From NCBI GenBank assembly GCA_002753185.1, contig PDZX01000010.1, positions 26,071-90,070 on the forward strand: a stretch of DNA of 64,000 nt, in the 5' to 3' direction. The translations under genes were made by a program, and so were the position numbers. Positions 55,182 through 63,705 of the stretch are shown here, one piece after another (the stretch's first letter is position 1; the number at the start of each line of letters is the position of its first letter). This DNA is from Magnetococcales bacterium WMHbin3 (GTDB lineage: Bacteria; Pseudomonadota; Magnetococcia; Magnetococcales; Magnetaquicoccaceae). Below the pieces are notes generated by a model. The model saw only the letters and a program-made list of their open reading frames with translations, was not told the DNA's origin and made no database searches.

Positions 55182-56105
55182 ATGCGCAAAACCAGCCTGA
55201 ACGCGGTCCTGGACCTGGCAAAACAGGACGAACGCGTCCTCTTCATCGGCTCGGATCTGGGGTCCGGAACCCTGGACGCCTTCCGCGCCGCCTATCCGGA
55301 GCGGTTCTTCATGGAAGGGATCGCGGAACAGAACCTGATCGGCATGGCCGCCGGTCTGGCCATGGAGGGGTTCATCCCCTATGTCAACACCATCGCCAGT
55401 TTTCTGACCCGGCGCTGCCTGGAGCAGATCGCCATCGATCTTTGCCTGCACCATCTGCCGGTGCGGCTGATCGGCAACGGCGGCGGCCTGGTCTACGCCC
55501 CGCTGGGACCAACCCATCTGGCCCCGGACGACATCGCCCTGATGCGGGCCATGCCCAACATGACCATCCTGGCCCCCGCCGACGCGGTGCAGATGCGCGC
55601 CTGCATGGCCAAAACCCTGGATTGGCCCGGTCCCGTCTACATCCGCCTGGCCAAGGGCGGCGACCAGGTGGTGTGCGGGGCGGATGACCCCTGCGCCATC
55701 GGGGTGGCCAACCGGATGCGGCACGGCAGCGACGCCCTGTTCCTCACCACCGGCATCATGTGTCAACGCGCCCTGGCAGCCAGGGAGATCCTGATCGATG
55801 AGGGGATCGAATGCGGCGTGCTGCATCTGCACACAGTCAAACCCCTGGACGAGGCGGCCCTGCTGGAAGCGGCCAAAACCTCTCCCCTGCTGGTGACCCT
55901 GGAAGAGCACTCCGTCATCGGCGGCCTGGGGAGCGCGGTGGCGGAACTGCTGACCGATCACGGCCTGGCCACACCCCTCCTGCGCCTGGCCATTCCGGAC
56001 CAGTTCATCGAGCACTACGGCTCCCAGGAGGAGTTGTTGCGCTCGCTCGGCCTCGATCCCGCCGCCATCGCCGCCCGCGTGGCCCGCAAACTCGCATCTC
56101 TTTAG
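55182..56105 (+). CDS. Transketolase, C-terminal (pyrimidine-binding) subunit
   Basis: 307 residues. FIGSDLGSGTLDAFRAAYPERF, EGIAEQNLIGMAAGLAMEG (catalytic Glu) and PVRLIGNGGGLVYAPLGPTHLAPDD are the Pyr-domain motifs, followed by the transketolase C domain (about 185-300). Pairs with the preceding subunit to transfer a two-carbon unit. Together they equal one standard transketolase without the linker. Complete and in frame. Confidence 0.93.
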   Translation: MRKTSLNAVLDLAKQDERVLFIGSDLGSGTLDAFRAAYPERFFMEGIAEQNLIGMAAGLAMEGFIPYVNTIASFLTRRCLEQIAIDLCLHHLPVRLIGNGGGLVYAPLGPTHLAPDDIALMRAMPNMTILAPADAVQMRACMAKTLDWPGPVYIRLAKGGDQVVCGADDPCAIGVANRMRHGSDALFLTTGIMCQRALAAREILIDEGIECGVLHLHTVKPLDEAALLEAAKTSPLLVTLEEHSVIGGLGSAVAELLTDHGLATPLLRLAIPDQFIEHYGSQEELLRSLGLDPAAIAARVARKLASL

Positions 56106-56121
56106 CGCTTGAAAGAACATC

Positions 56122-57189
56122 ATGGCCATTCTCTACAGCTCCCATAAATTCATTCACTTCCCGGAACATCTGCGGGCGCTGCGCGAGCAGCGGGTGATGG
56201 CCCCGATCCACATCCGCATCAAACCCACCAACCACTGCAACCACAACTGCTGGTACTGCGCCTACAAGGTGGACAACCTCCACCTGGGCGAAGAGATGGT
56301 GGAATCCGACGCCATCGCCCCGGAAAAGATGCACGAAATCGTCACGGACATCCTCGACATGGGGGTGCGGGCGGTGACCTTTTCCGGCGGCGGGGAACCC
56401 CTGCTCTACAAGCCCCTGCCCGAAGTGGTGGAACGACTGGCCAGCGGCGGGGTGCGGGTGGCGGCCCTGACCAACGGCAGCAACCTGAAAGGCAGAATGG
56501 CCGATGCCTTCGCCCGCCACGGCACCTGGGTGCGCATCTCCATGGACGGCTGGGACGACGCCAGCTATGCCGCCGCCAGAGGATTGCGGGACACCGATCC
56601 CTTCACCCAACTCATGCGCAACATCGAGGCGTTCACCGCCCGCGACACCCGTTGCGTGCTGGGGGTGAGCTTCATCGTCACCGAGGTCAATTGCGATCAC
56701 CTGCAAGAAGTCTGCGCCCGTCTCAAGGCCGCCGGGGTGAATCACGTCAAGCTCTCCGGGGTGGTGGTGGCCAACGATGGCGCGGGCAACAACGAATACC
56801 ACAACCGCCTGCGCGAGCGGGTCGCCGGACAAATCCGCGCGGCCATGGCCCTGTCGGACGCCTCCTTCACGGTCCTGGATCACTACCACGAACTGGAGGA
56901 CCGCTTCGACAAGGAGTACACCACCTGCCCCTATCTGCCATATCTGACGGTCATCGGCGCGGATTGCGGGGTCTACACCTGTCAGGACAAGGCCTACCGG
57001 CAAAGCGGACTGCTGGGCTGGATCAGGGAGCGCACCTTCAAGGCGTTCTGGTTTTCCAAGGAGAACCGGCAACGGATCTTCTCCCTCGACCCGTCCAGGG
57101 AGTGCCGCCATCACTGCGTGACCCACGGCAAAAACCTGGCCATTCACAACATCCTGGCAATCGACCCGGAGCATGGAGTATTCGTCTGA
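56122..57189 (+). CDS. Radical SAM enzyme with C-terminal SPASM-like Cys cluster
   Basis: 355 residues. CNHNCWYC supplies the CxxxCxxC ligands of the [4Fe-4S] cluster (about 35-42). FSGGGEPLLYKPL is the SAM-binding GGE motif. The C-terminal region has further Cys: YTTCPYLPYL, DCGVYTCQDKAYR, RECRHHCVT, fitting a twitch/SPASM auxiliary cluster. In such sugar loci these act on carbohydrates or peptides (epimerisation, dehydration, C-C bond change). Start ATG follows the transketolase by 16 bp; it overlaps the methyltransferase by 1 bp. Substrate unknown. Confidence 0.85.
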   Translation: MAILYSSHKFIHFPEHLRALREQRVMAPIHIRIKPTNHCNHNCWYCAYKVDNLHLGEEMVESDAIAPEKMHEIVTDILDMGVRAVTFSGGGEPLLYKPLPEVVERLASGGVRVAALTNGSNLKGRMADAFARHGTWVRISMDGWDDASYAAARGLRDTDPFTQLMRNIEAFTARDTRCVLGVSFIVTEVNCDHLQEVCARLKAAGVNHVKLSGVVVANDGAGNNEYHNRLRERVAGQIRAAMALSDASFTVLDHYHELEDRFDKEYTTCPYLPYLTVIGADCGVYTCQDKAYRQSGLLGWIRERTFKAFWFSKENRQRIFSLDPSRECRHHCVTHGKNLAIHNILAIDPEHGVFV

Positions 57190-57851
57190 TGGCGCTCGTG
57201 GAATTCTTCAATGTCATGCACACCCGCACCCGGCGGGACTACGTCCAGCGGGTGACCGCCCACGACAAGGCGGAGTGCGCCGCCAAGGCCAAACAGTGGG
57301 GCTTCGACTACTGGGACGGAGAGCGTCAGTACGGCTACGGCGGATATCGCTACGATGGCCGCTGGCTGCCCCTGGCCGAAAAGATGGCGCGCCACTACGG
57401 CCTGACCGCCGGCAGCCGCGTGCTGGACGTGGGGTGCGGCAAGGCATTTTTGCTATTCGAATTCACCCGCGCGGTCCCCGGCATCGAGGTGGCCGGGCTG
57501 GACATCTCGACCTACGGCATCGCCCACGCCAAGGAGGAGATGCGCCCCTTCCTGACCGTTGGCAACGCCACCTCCCTGCCCTACCCGGACCAAAGCTTCG
57601 ATCTGGTCCTCTCTGCGGGAACGCTGCACAATCTCTATTGCTACGACCTGGAAAAAGCGATCCGCGAAATCGAACGGGTGGGCCGGGACGCCAAGCTGAT
57701 CATGGTGGAGTCCTACCGTAACGAACGGGAAAAGGCCAATCTCCTTTATTGGCAATTGACCTGTGAATCGTTCTACACCCCCCAGGAGTGGCAGTGGTGG
57801 TACCAGCGCTGCGGCTATACCGGGGATTGGGATTTCATCTATTTCGAGTAG
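57189..57851 (+). CDS. Class I SAM-dependent methyltransferase
   Basis: 220 residues. VLDVGCGKAFLLFEF is motif I (SAM binding); VAGLDISTYGI is motif II and FDLVLSAGTLHNL motif IV. The N-terminal 55 residues (MALVEFFNVMHTRTRRDYV) look like a capping domain. ATG at 57189 shares a base with the stop of the radical SAM gene, so translation is coupled. In this context it probably O- or N-methylates the sugar product, but acceptor residues cannot be deduced. Confidence 0.85.
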   Translation: MALVEFFNVMHTRTRRDYVQRVTAHDKAECAAKAKQWGFDYWDGERQYGYGGYRYDGRWLPLAEKMARHYGLTAGSRVLDVGCGKAFLLFEFTRAVPGIEVAGLDISTYGIAHAKEEMRPFLTVGNATSLPYPDQSFDLVLSAGTLHNLYCYDLEKAIREIERVGRDAKLIMVESYRNEREKANLLYWQLTCESFYTPQEWQWWYQRCGYTGDWDFIYFE

Positions 57852-57876
57852 GCCGGTTGCTTTGCGGTAAATGCCA

Positions 57877-57914
57877 TTGCAATTGCCCCATTGTTGAGAT
57901 ACAATGTATCTCAA
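57877..57914 (+). promoter_or_regulatory. Promoter and operator of the RelB/YafQ-type toxin-antitoxin pair
   Basis: TTGCAA (57877-57882), a 17-bp spacer and TACAAT (57900-57905). A perfect inverted repeat TTGAGATAC-AAT-GTATCTCAA (57894-57914) covers the -10 box, the position expected for the operator of an autorepressing antitoxin. 29 bp before the antitoxin ATG. Confidence 0.75.
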
Positions 57915-57943
57915 TCTTAGCATTGCAACGTCCGGAGGTTATC

Positions 57944-58222
57944 ATGACCAGCACATCGATGGTCCACGTGCGCGTGGACCATGAACTCAAACAAAAAGCC
58001 GGCGAGGCCCTGGCGGCGATGGGACTTTCCATTTCGGATGCGGTACGGGTGCTGTTGCAGCGTGTCGTGGCTGAACAACGCATGCCGTTTTCCATCCGGG
58101 TACCCAATGCCACGACCCTTGCGGCGATGGATGAGGCCGAAGCGATCATGCGCACGCAACGCCATCGTTTTGCATCAGGGAGCGAACTGTTGGATGACCT
58201 CGAAAAAAACAGCACACGATAA
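57944..58222 (+). CDS. RelB/DinJ family antitoxin
   Basis: 92 residues. The N-terminal ribbon-helix-helix MVHVRVDHELKQKAGEALAAMGLSISDAVRVLL binds DNA; the C-terminal half (with FSIRVPN, EAIMRTQRH and ELLDDLEK) wraps and blocks the toxin. Strong CGGAGG 7 bp before the ATG 57944. Overlaps the toxin by 29 bp. Complete. Confidence 0.9.
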   Translation: MTSTSMVHVRVDHELKQKAGEALAAMGLSISDAVRVLLQRVVAEQRMPFSIRVPNATTLAAMDEAEAIMRTQRHRFASGSELLDDLEKNSTR

Positions 58223-58529
58223 ACGGGCACATCCTCCCCGCAAGAGCGATTGCACAGCGTCCTTCTACAAGGACTGGGAACGGCTCTCCCGATCCGGGCG
58301 ATACGACATGCGCAAACTCAAGGAAGTCATGTTGCAGTTGATCGCCAACGAAGCACCTTTGCCCGCCGAACGCAGTGATCACCAGTTGAGCGGCAAGATG
58401 GCAAGATACCGCGAATGCCATATCGGCGGGGATCTTCTATTGATGTATCTCCTTGACAATACCCCGTCTCCTGCCGGTTCAATTACTTTTATTAGAACCG
58501 GTTCACATAATGACTTGTTCAACGAATGA
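58194..58529 (+). CDS. YafQ/RelE family mRNA interferase toxin
   Basis: 111 residues. Ribosome-dependent mRNA endonuclease fold. Conserved YafQ features: SFYKDWERLSRSGRYD, DHQLSGKMARYRECHIGGDLLLMYLLD (His and Asp near the active site) and the terminal ITFIRTGSHNDLF with catalytic His. ATG 58194 lies inside the antitoxin gene. The 3' end overlaps the start of the sugar reductase gene by 4 bp, so the pair sits inside the sugar operon without a gap. Predicted functional. Confidence 0.88.
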   Translation: MTSKKTAHDKRAHPPRKSDCTASFYKDWERLSRSGRYDMRKLKEVMLQLIANEAPLPAERSDHQLSGKMARYRECHIGGDLLLMYLLDNTPSPAGSITFIRTGSHNDLFNE

Positions 58530-59413
58530 AAAAATTCCTCATCATCGGCGGCTCCGGCTACATCGGACGCCATCTGTTCGACCATCTGGGGCCGGACAGG
58601 GCCGTGGCCACATGGTACTCCAAACCGTTTCCGGGCGGGGTGCGCTTCGACCCGGCGGTGATGGGGTTGCAGGATCTCGCACCCGATCCGGGGCAGTTTT
58701 CCCATGCCTTCATTCTGCACGGCATGACGCGGGTGAACGACTGCGTTCAGGACCCCGCCACCTCCGAACGGGTGAACGTCCGGGAGATTCTCGCGCTGCT
58801 CGATGGCTGCACGACTTATAGCATCAAGCCGATCTTCACCTCCTCGGACCTGGTGTTCGACGGCCACCGGGGTCTGTACACGGAAATCGATCCGCCCAAC
58901 CCCCTGGTGCGCTATGGCCAGCAGAAGCGGATCATCGAAAATCGCCTGGCGGACTCGGAAAAGACGTGCGTGGTGCGGCTGCCCAAGGTCTACAGCACGG
59001 CCCATGACGGGGTTTCGCTCTTTTCCGTGTGGTGGGAGGCGCTCACGTCGGGAAAACCGATCCGCTGCGCCCACGACCGGATCTTCTCCCCCATCGACGT
59101 GACGGATGTGGTCGCCGGGCTGACCGCCATCGCCACCCGCGATCTTGCCGGCATCTTTCACCTGTGCGGCCCCCGCGCACTGTCGATCATGGACCTCTAC
59201 AAGATCTTCCAACGCAGACTGCCCACCGACTTGCGGGCAATCGATCCCCAACCATGCCGCATCAACGGCCTGGGATTTCCGGAGACCTGGCCCCTGGACA
59301 TCTCCATGGATCCGAGCCACATCCACCGGGCCACCGGGCTGCGGCCACGGGACCCGGAAGCCGTGGCGGATGATTTTTTGGCAAATGCCCTCACATTGAA
59401 TACGAGTAGTTAA
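58526..59413 (+). CDS. NAD(P)-dependent sugar epimerase/reductase (RfbD-like SDR)
   Basis: 295 residues. Extended short-chain dehydrogenase: GGSGYIGRHL binds NAD(P); SSDLVFDG and YGQQKRIIE (YxxxK catalytic pair, about 131-135). Closest in style to dTDP-4-dehydrorhamnose reductase; may reduce a keto group of an NDP- or CMP-sugar made in this locus. ATG overlaps the YafQ-like toxin stop by 4 bp. Substrate inferred only from neighbourhood. Confidence 0.85.
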   Translation: MKKFLIIGGSGYIGRHLFDHLGPDRAVATWYSKPFPGGVRFDPAVMGLQDLAPDPGQFSHAFILHGMTRVNDCVQDPATSERVNVREILALLDGCTTYSIKPIFTSSDLVFDGHRGLYTEIDPPNPLVRYGQQKRIIENRLADSEKTCVVRLPKVYSTAHDGVSLFSVWWEALTSGKPIRCAHDRIFSPIDVTDVVAGLTAIATRDLAGIFHLCGPRALSIMDLYKIFQRRLPTDLRAIDPQPCRINGLGFPETWPLDISMDPSHIHRATGLRPRDPEAVADDFLANALTLNTSS

Positions 59414-59419
59414 AAAATC

Positions 59420-61258
59420 ATGAATGAATTGGCAAATATCATCACGGACGTGACAAACGCAAAATGGACCGATGCGTGGCTCAAGCTGCTCGACTCCTCC
59501 TGGCAGGTGAAAGGTTCCCTGCTTGGCGTCGGCGCGCTGGTGGCGTTGCTCCTGGTCATGCGCAAAAAGGAAAAACCGCTGCCCGTATGCGATGCCGGCC
59601 AATGCACGGTTCTGGTGGCCAGGCTGACGGGGGACGAGGGGGAGGCCACCCACAAGGTCATCCTGGAATCCCTGCTCGCGCTCCAGGGGATCCGGGTGGT
59701 GGACCTGGGGCGGCGTATCGCCGGGGACCATGTGAAGGCCTACGCCCTGCTGCGGGCAACCGGGGCCAGGATGCTTCTGTGGGGGGATCTGGTCCAGGAA
59801 GGGGGCAAACCGATTGCCAGGCTGCATCTGACCACCACCGGCCCCGCCCCGCAAGGGGAACGGCATCCCTTGCAGGAGGATCGGGTGGATTTTCCCCCTG
59901 CGCCCTGGGAAGCGTTGCGTCAGGTGGTGCCTCTCATGGTCGGGCTGCAAACGGTCCCGTTCGCCGGGCACCTGGAATCGTTCATCCAATCGGTGCGTGA
60001 GCGGCTGGCATCTGCCGATTCGGAGCGGGCATGGCTGGGCGTGCTGCTGGCGGATGGCCTGCTGATGACGACCGCAGAGCTTGGCGAGGACCCGCCCTTG
60101 CTGGAGGCGGTCCAGGGATACCAACGTGGGCTTGAGGTTTTCCCCCGCGAGACCCATGCCATGACGTGGGCGAGATTGCGCCACAACCTTGGCCTGGTTT
60201 TGTTGCTGCTTGGCGAGCGCGAAAACGGCACCGACCGCTTGGAAGAGGCCGTGGGCGCGCTACGCGAGGCGCTGGGGGAATTCACCCGCGAGCACGCACC
60301 GTTGCCATGGGCCATGACCCACCTGTATCTGGGAGTGGCCTTGTGGCGTCTGGGAGAGCGTACAGGCAACGCGCCACGCCAGATGGAGGCCCTGGATGCC
60401 CTGAACGCGGCGCTCGGAGAACTCACCCGCGAGGAGACGCCCCTGGGTTGGGCCGCGACGCAGAACTACCTGGGCAACGTGCTGCAAAGCCTGGGCGAGC
60501 GCGCCAGCGATACGCAACAATTGCCGATGGCCGTGGAGGCCTTTCAAGCGGCCCTGGAAGAGCGCACCCGCGAGCGTGTCCCCCTGCAATGGGCCACGAC
60601 ACAGAACAACCTGGGAAATGCCCTGTTCCGTCTGGGGGAGCGGGAGGGCAATCCGGAGCGTCTCCAGGAGGCGGCCAACGCCTTTCGCGAGGCCGGTCTG
60701 GAGTTCACCCGCGAGCGCGCGCCCCTCGACTGGGCGATGACACAGGGCAATTTGGGCAATGTGCTGTTGCGCCTGGGGGATCGGGAGAGTGGCACCGAAC
60801 GGTTGCAGGAGGCAGTGGCGGCCTATCGCAATGCCCTCCAGGAGTGGACCCGCGAGCGCATGCCCCTGCAATGGGCCGGGACACAAGGCAACATGGGAAA
60901 CGCATTGTTGCGTCTCGGCGAGCGCGAAACCGGCACGGAGCGGCTGCAAGAGGCCTTGGACACCTTTCAGGAGGTGCTGCAAGAGTTGACCCTGGAGCGT
61001 GCTCCCTTGCAATGGGCGCAGACGGTCAACAATCTGGGTCTGGTCATGACCCGGATCGGCGCGCGGAAGCGGGATGCGGACTTTCTGTGGCGCGCCATCT
61101 CCCTGGAGGAGAGGGCGCGGGAGGTGTTCCGGATGGTGGGCGCCACCGTCCTTATGGAAAAGGTCAACTACAACATTCAACTGGCCCGTGCCGCCATCGA
61201 GGAGTTGGGCAACCAGCCCACGCCCGACACCCGTTTTTCGCAGAAAACACGCTATTGA
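59420..61258 (+). CDS. Membrane-anchored TPR-repeat protein
   Basis: 612 residues. N-terminal membrane segment at about 33-52 (LLGVGALVALLLVM), an alpha/beta domain (about 65-200, with CTVLVARLTGDEGEA and ARMLLWGDLV), then about eight 42-residue TPR-like units. Typical wording of a unit: LGERESGTERLQEAV, a short link, ALQEWTRERMPLQWA, then TQGNMGNAL. These units differ by few residues and are likely recently amplified. Probably a protein-binding scaffold at the inner membrane. Begins 7 bp after the sugar reductase gene. Confidence 0.8.
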   Translation: MNELANIITDVTNAKWTDAWLKLLDSSWQVKGSLLGVGALVALLLVMRKKEKPLPVCDAGQCTVLVARLTGDEGEATHKVILESLLALQGIRVVDLGRRIAGDHVKAYALLRATGARMLLWGDLVQEGGKPIARLHLTTTGPAPQGERHPLQEDRVDFPPAPWEALRQVVPLMVGLQTVPFAGHLESFIQSVRERLASADSERAWLGVLLADGLLMTTAELGEDPPLLEAVQGYQRGLEVFPRETHAMTWARLRHNLGLVLLLLGERENGTDRLEEAVGALREALGEFTREHAPLPWAMTHLYLGVALWRLGERTGNAPRQMEALDALNAALGELTREETPLGWAATQNYLGNVLQSLGERASDTQQLPMAVEAFQAALEERTRERVPLQWATTQNNLGNALFRLGEREGNPERLQEAANAFREAGLEFTRERAPLDWAMTQGNLGNVLLRLGDRESGTERLQEAVAAYRNALQEWTRERMPLQWAGTQGNMGNALLRLGERETGTERLQEALDTFQEVLQELTLERAPLQWAQTVNNLGLVMTRIGARKRDADFLWRAISLEERAREVFRMVGATVLMEKVNYNIQLARAAIEELGNQPTPDTRFSQKTRY

Positions 61259-61270
61259 GATGGCCATGGT

Positions 61271-61819
61271 ATGCATGATACAATGCATGAAGCGCGCAGA
61301 ATTCTGATTCTGGCGGGACCCAATGGCGCGGGCAAGACCTCGTTCGCCAACGAATTCCTGCCCCATGAAGCGCGGTGTCTCCACTTTGTCAATGCCGATC
61401 TGATTGCCTCTGGATTGAGTCCCTACGCCCCGGAGCAGGCCGCGATTCAGGCCGGACGGCTGATGGTTCGGCAGATGCAGCGGCTTGCGCGCAGGCAGGT
61501 CAGCTTCGCCTTCGAAACCACGCTGAGCGGCCGGGGTTATGCGGCCCGGATCCCGGAGTGGCAGGATCAGGGCTACCTGGTGACCCTTTTTTTTCTCTCT
61601 CTGCCCGATGTGGACATGGCAATCCGACGGGTCAGGCAGAGGGTCGGGATGGGCGGACACGACGTGCCCGAAGCCACCATCCGCCGCCGTTTTGCCATGG
61701 GCTTGCATCATTTCCACACGCTCTATCGCCCATTAGTGAACGAATAGGTAATTTATGATAATAGCGGTCCCATGCCGATTCTGCTTGAGGAGGGGGCGAA
61801 CCATGTCGCAACCATCTGA
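61271..61819 (+). pseudogene. Zeta-toxin-like P-loop kinase with in-frame amber stop
   Basis: 182 codons if the stop at 61745-61747 (TAG) is read through; 158 residues otherwise. ILAGPNGAGKTSFANEF is the Walker A; VNADLIASGLSP and FAFETTLSGRGY follow, then IRRVRQRV..GGHDVPEATIRRRF. These are hallmarks of zeta toxin-type proteins. After LYRPLVNE the TAG is followed in frame by VIYDNSGPMPILLEEG, the expected C-terminal strand of the family (usually W at the stop position), ending at TGA 61817-61819. A TGG-to-TAG change is the simplest explanation. The nucleotide-binding core is whole, but the C-terminus is lost. Confidence 0.75.
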
Positions 61820-61988
61820 TACGGTTCACCAGTCAGGAAATCCCCTGTTCCGTCTGGCCGAAATCGCCTTGCGCCGTGCCGCCGAGAAAGCGCAACGGCA
61901 AATTCGTCAGGCTGGCTTCGAACCCGTGAACCGCCTGCCGGATCCCCCGGCCAGCCCTGCCAAGCCGGAGACCGAACGTCAGGAGTGA
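61803..61988 (+). CDS. Small hypothetical protein after the zeta-like gene
   Basis: 61 residues, MSQPSDTVHQSGNPLFRLAEIALRRAAEKA with a following basic/proline-rich tail. ATG at 61803 overlaps the 3' end of the zeta-like frame by 17 bp, with GAGGAGGGGG upstream. No family recognised. Position suggests a partner (antitoxin-like) of the zeta-type gene; the charged helical make-up is compatible, but there is no direct proof. Confidence 0.55.
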   Translation: MSQPSDTVHQSGNPLFRLAEIALRRAAEKAQRQIRQAGFEPVNRLPDPPASPAKPETERQE

Positions 61989-62195
61989 GACTGTCCGCCA
62001 ACTTTTATCCTGGCGAAGACGGATTTTGGGTAGCGGAGTGCCCTGGTCTGCCAGGCTGCATCAGCCAAGGCGCCACCAGAGAGGAAGCCATCGTCAATAT
62101 CCGCGAGGCCATCCAACTTTTACATCGAGGCGTTGGAAGCACACCAACAGCATGTGCCGGAAAAGCGATTCGAGGCCATACTGGTGGCGGCATGA
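61985..62195 (+). pseudogene. HicB-like antitoxin, frameshifted
   Basis: Starts at GTG 61985: LSANFYPGEDGFWVAECPGLPGCISQGATREEAIVNIREAIQL, a typical HicB fold. After Gln-Leu the frame breaks at a TTTT run (62118-62121). Removing one T gives YIEALEAHQQHVPEKRF and then EAILVAA before TGA 62193-62195, the normal HicB C-terminus of about 70 residues. As read, it ends in an unrelated tail at 62215. No hicA toxin adjoins. Likely a remnant, or a sequencing error. Confidence 0.75.
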
Positions 62196-62963
62196 CAGGC
62201 TTGCGACAACTTTAAGGAAAAGAGGATATGTTACATCCTGTCCGAGAAGACATCTTCCAGTGACTGGGCATCCAGAATACGAAGGCTCCACTCCTCCAAG
62301 GATTGGGAGGGCGCCTTGGCGATCTTTTCACCAACCCATGCAGGGACGGCGCCAAAGCGGCGTTGCAGTTGGCGCATCAGGATTTTCGCCTCGCCTTCCA
62401 GCCGTCCATCCTGGAATTTGCGCCCCAGGAGGTGCGCCAGCTTGGGCAAGGCGGAGAGTTCCTCTTCAGGCATCAGATCCAGCGTTGCCTCGAACATCCT
62501 CCTCCCCATCCGCATGACGGAGTCGGGCGTGATGCCTGCGTTATCGAGATGTCGCAATGAATGACGCATGATGGTGGCGGCATGACAGGTCTAAGGCAAC
62601 TTTGCAGGAAAGGAGTATCATTACATCCTGTCCGCGAAGACATCTTCCAGTGATTGGGCATCCAGTACGCGAAGGCTCCACTCCTCCAAGGATTGGGAGG
62701 TCGCCTTGGCGATCTTTTCACCAGCCCAAGCAGGGACGGCGCCAAAGCGACGTTGCAGTTGGCGTATCAGCATTTTCGCCTCGCCTATCTGCTCGCCTTT
62801 CAGCTGCCCATCCTGGAGTTTGCGCCCCAGGAGGTGCTCCAGCTTGGGCAGGGCGGAGAGTTCTTCCTCAGGCATCAGATCCAGCGTTGCCTCGAACATC
62901 CTTTTCCCCATCCGCATGACGGAGTCGGGCGTGATGCCTGCGTTATCGAGATGTCGCAATGAA
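62184..62963. repeat. 390-bp tandem duplication
   Basis: GGTGGCGGCATGACAGG occurs at 62184-62200 and again at 62574-62590, and the following 370 bases are about 90% identical (62201-62573 and 62591-62963). Each unit holds the end of hicB and the last about 110 codons of an Rpn-like gene on the other strand. The first unit therefore carries only a gene fragment; the second carries the 3' end of the intact gene. Confidence 0.8.
62231..62569 (-). pseudogene. C-terminal fragment of an Rpn-like protein (duplicate)
   Basis: 112-codon open frame equal to the C-terminal 112 residues of the neighbouring gene at 62621: SLRHLDNAGITPDSVMRMG then MFEATLDLMPEEELSALPKL, LQRRFGAVPAWVGEKIAKA and SLEEWSLRILDAQSLEDVF. 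It arose by the 390-bp tandem duplication and has no nuclease part. The ATG at its 5' end is internal in the parent gene. Unlikely to work alone, though it could express a free C-terminal domain. Confidence 0.7.
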
Positions 62964-63697
62964 TTACGCATAACGGTGCTCCTGAGGCCATTCATGATGT
63001 AGTGGAACGGTGTGGATATGCGCGTCAATCCGGCTTCATCCACGACCGCAAACGCTTTTTTTCGTTCTTCAGTGCGCGACGAAAAAAATTTCAGTGGTGC
63101 GTTCCTGGGGATATTTTCCAGTTCATTCAGAAAGATCACCCGAATGGGTTCCCCCCAAAGCGGTTTGCTCTCATAGACACCATCCGGTCCTACGGATTTG
63201 AAGGCGAAGCGTTTCAAAAAGGGTTTTTGTGCCGTGGCTGCGCTGACAATCACGGTTCGCAGCTGATGTTTTTTCAGATTTTCGCATTTCCGGTACAAAA
63301 CATCGTACAATGAGGCCTGATTGAGCGCGGCTTCATTCATGCTTTGGGTGATCTTGATTTCGGCCAGGATCCGCTCCACATCCAGATCCCGCAGCCCATC
63401 CGCCATGAGCATGTTCTGCTCGTCCGTCCGGCCACCCTTTCTGCGTTGCAACAGGATGATGTCCGCCTTGGGCGGAAAGGAGAGGAGTGGCACCTCGGTG
63501 CGGACCTCGATCCCAACCGGCTCCAGCAATGCCTTGAGGGTCGCGCCCACCAGGCAGTGCCAGCAGGTCTTCGTTCCCGCCGAGGTTTCCAAGCCGCTCC
63601 TCCCTTCCTGGTCTATCGCCGTGGCTTTTTCTTCATATTCGGGCAACTGACCCGATTCGGCAAGGGAATTGTGCGATTGAGCCGTATCACCGCGCAT
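62621..63697 (-). CDS. Rpn-like PD-(D/E)XK nuclease-type protein
   Basis: 358 residues from ATG 63697. ATLKALLEPVGIEVRTEVPLLSFPPKADIILL and then ILAEIKITQS give the Asp and Glu-x-Lys of a PD-(D/E)XK nuclease fold. The C-terminal part (about 250-358) is the repeat unit that also occurs alone at 62231 and in the next gene: EELSALPKLEHLLGRKL, LQRRFGAVPAWAGEKIAKA and SLEEWSLRVLDA. Belongs to the transposase-like Rpn/DUF4351 kind seen at 3.8 kb, but is not closely similar to it. Begins 8 bp after the end of the following paralogue. Confidence 0.7.
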   Translation of the reverse strand: MRGDTAQSHNSLAESGQLPEYEEKATAIDQEGRSGLETSAGTKTCWHCLVGATLKALLEPVGIEVRTEVPLLSFPPKADIILLQRRKGGRTDEQNMLMADGLRDLDVERILAEIKITQSMNEAALNQASLYDVLYRKCENLKKHQLRTVIVSAATAQKPFLKRFAFKSVGPDGVYESKPLWGEPIRVIFLNELENIPRNAPLKFFSSRTEERKKAFAVVDEAGLTRISTPFHYIMNGLRSTVMRNSLRHLDNAGITPDSVMRMGKRMFEATLDLMPEEELSALPKLEHLLGRKLQDGQLKGEQIGEAKMLIRQLQRRFGAVPAWAGEKIAKATSQSLEEWSLRVLDAQSLEDVFADRM

Positions 63698-63705
63698 CCG
63701 CCCGC

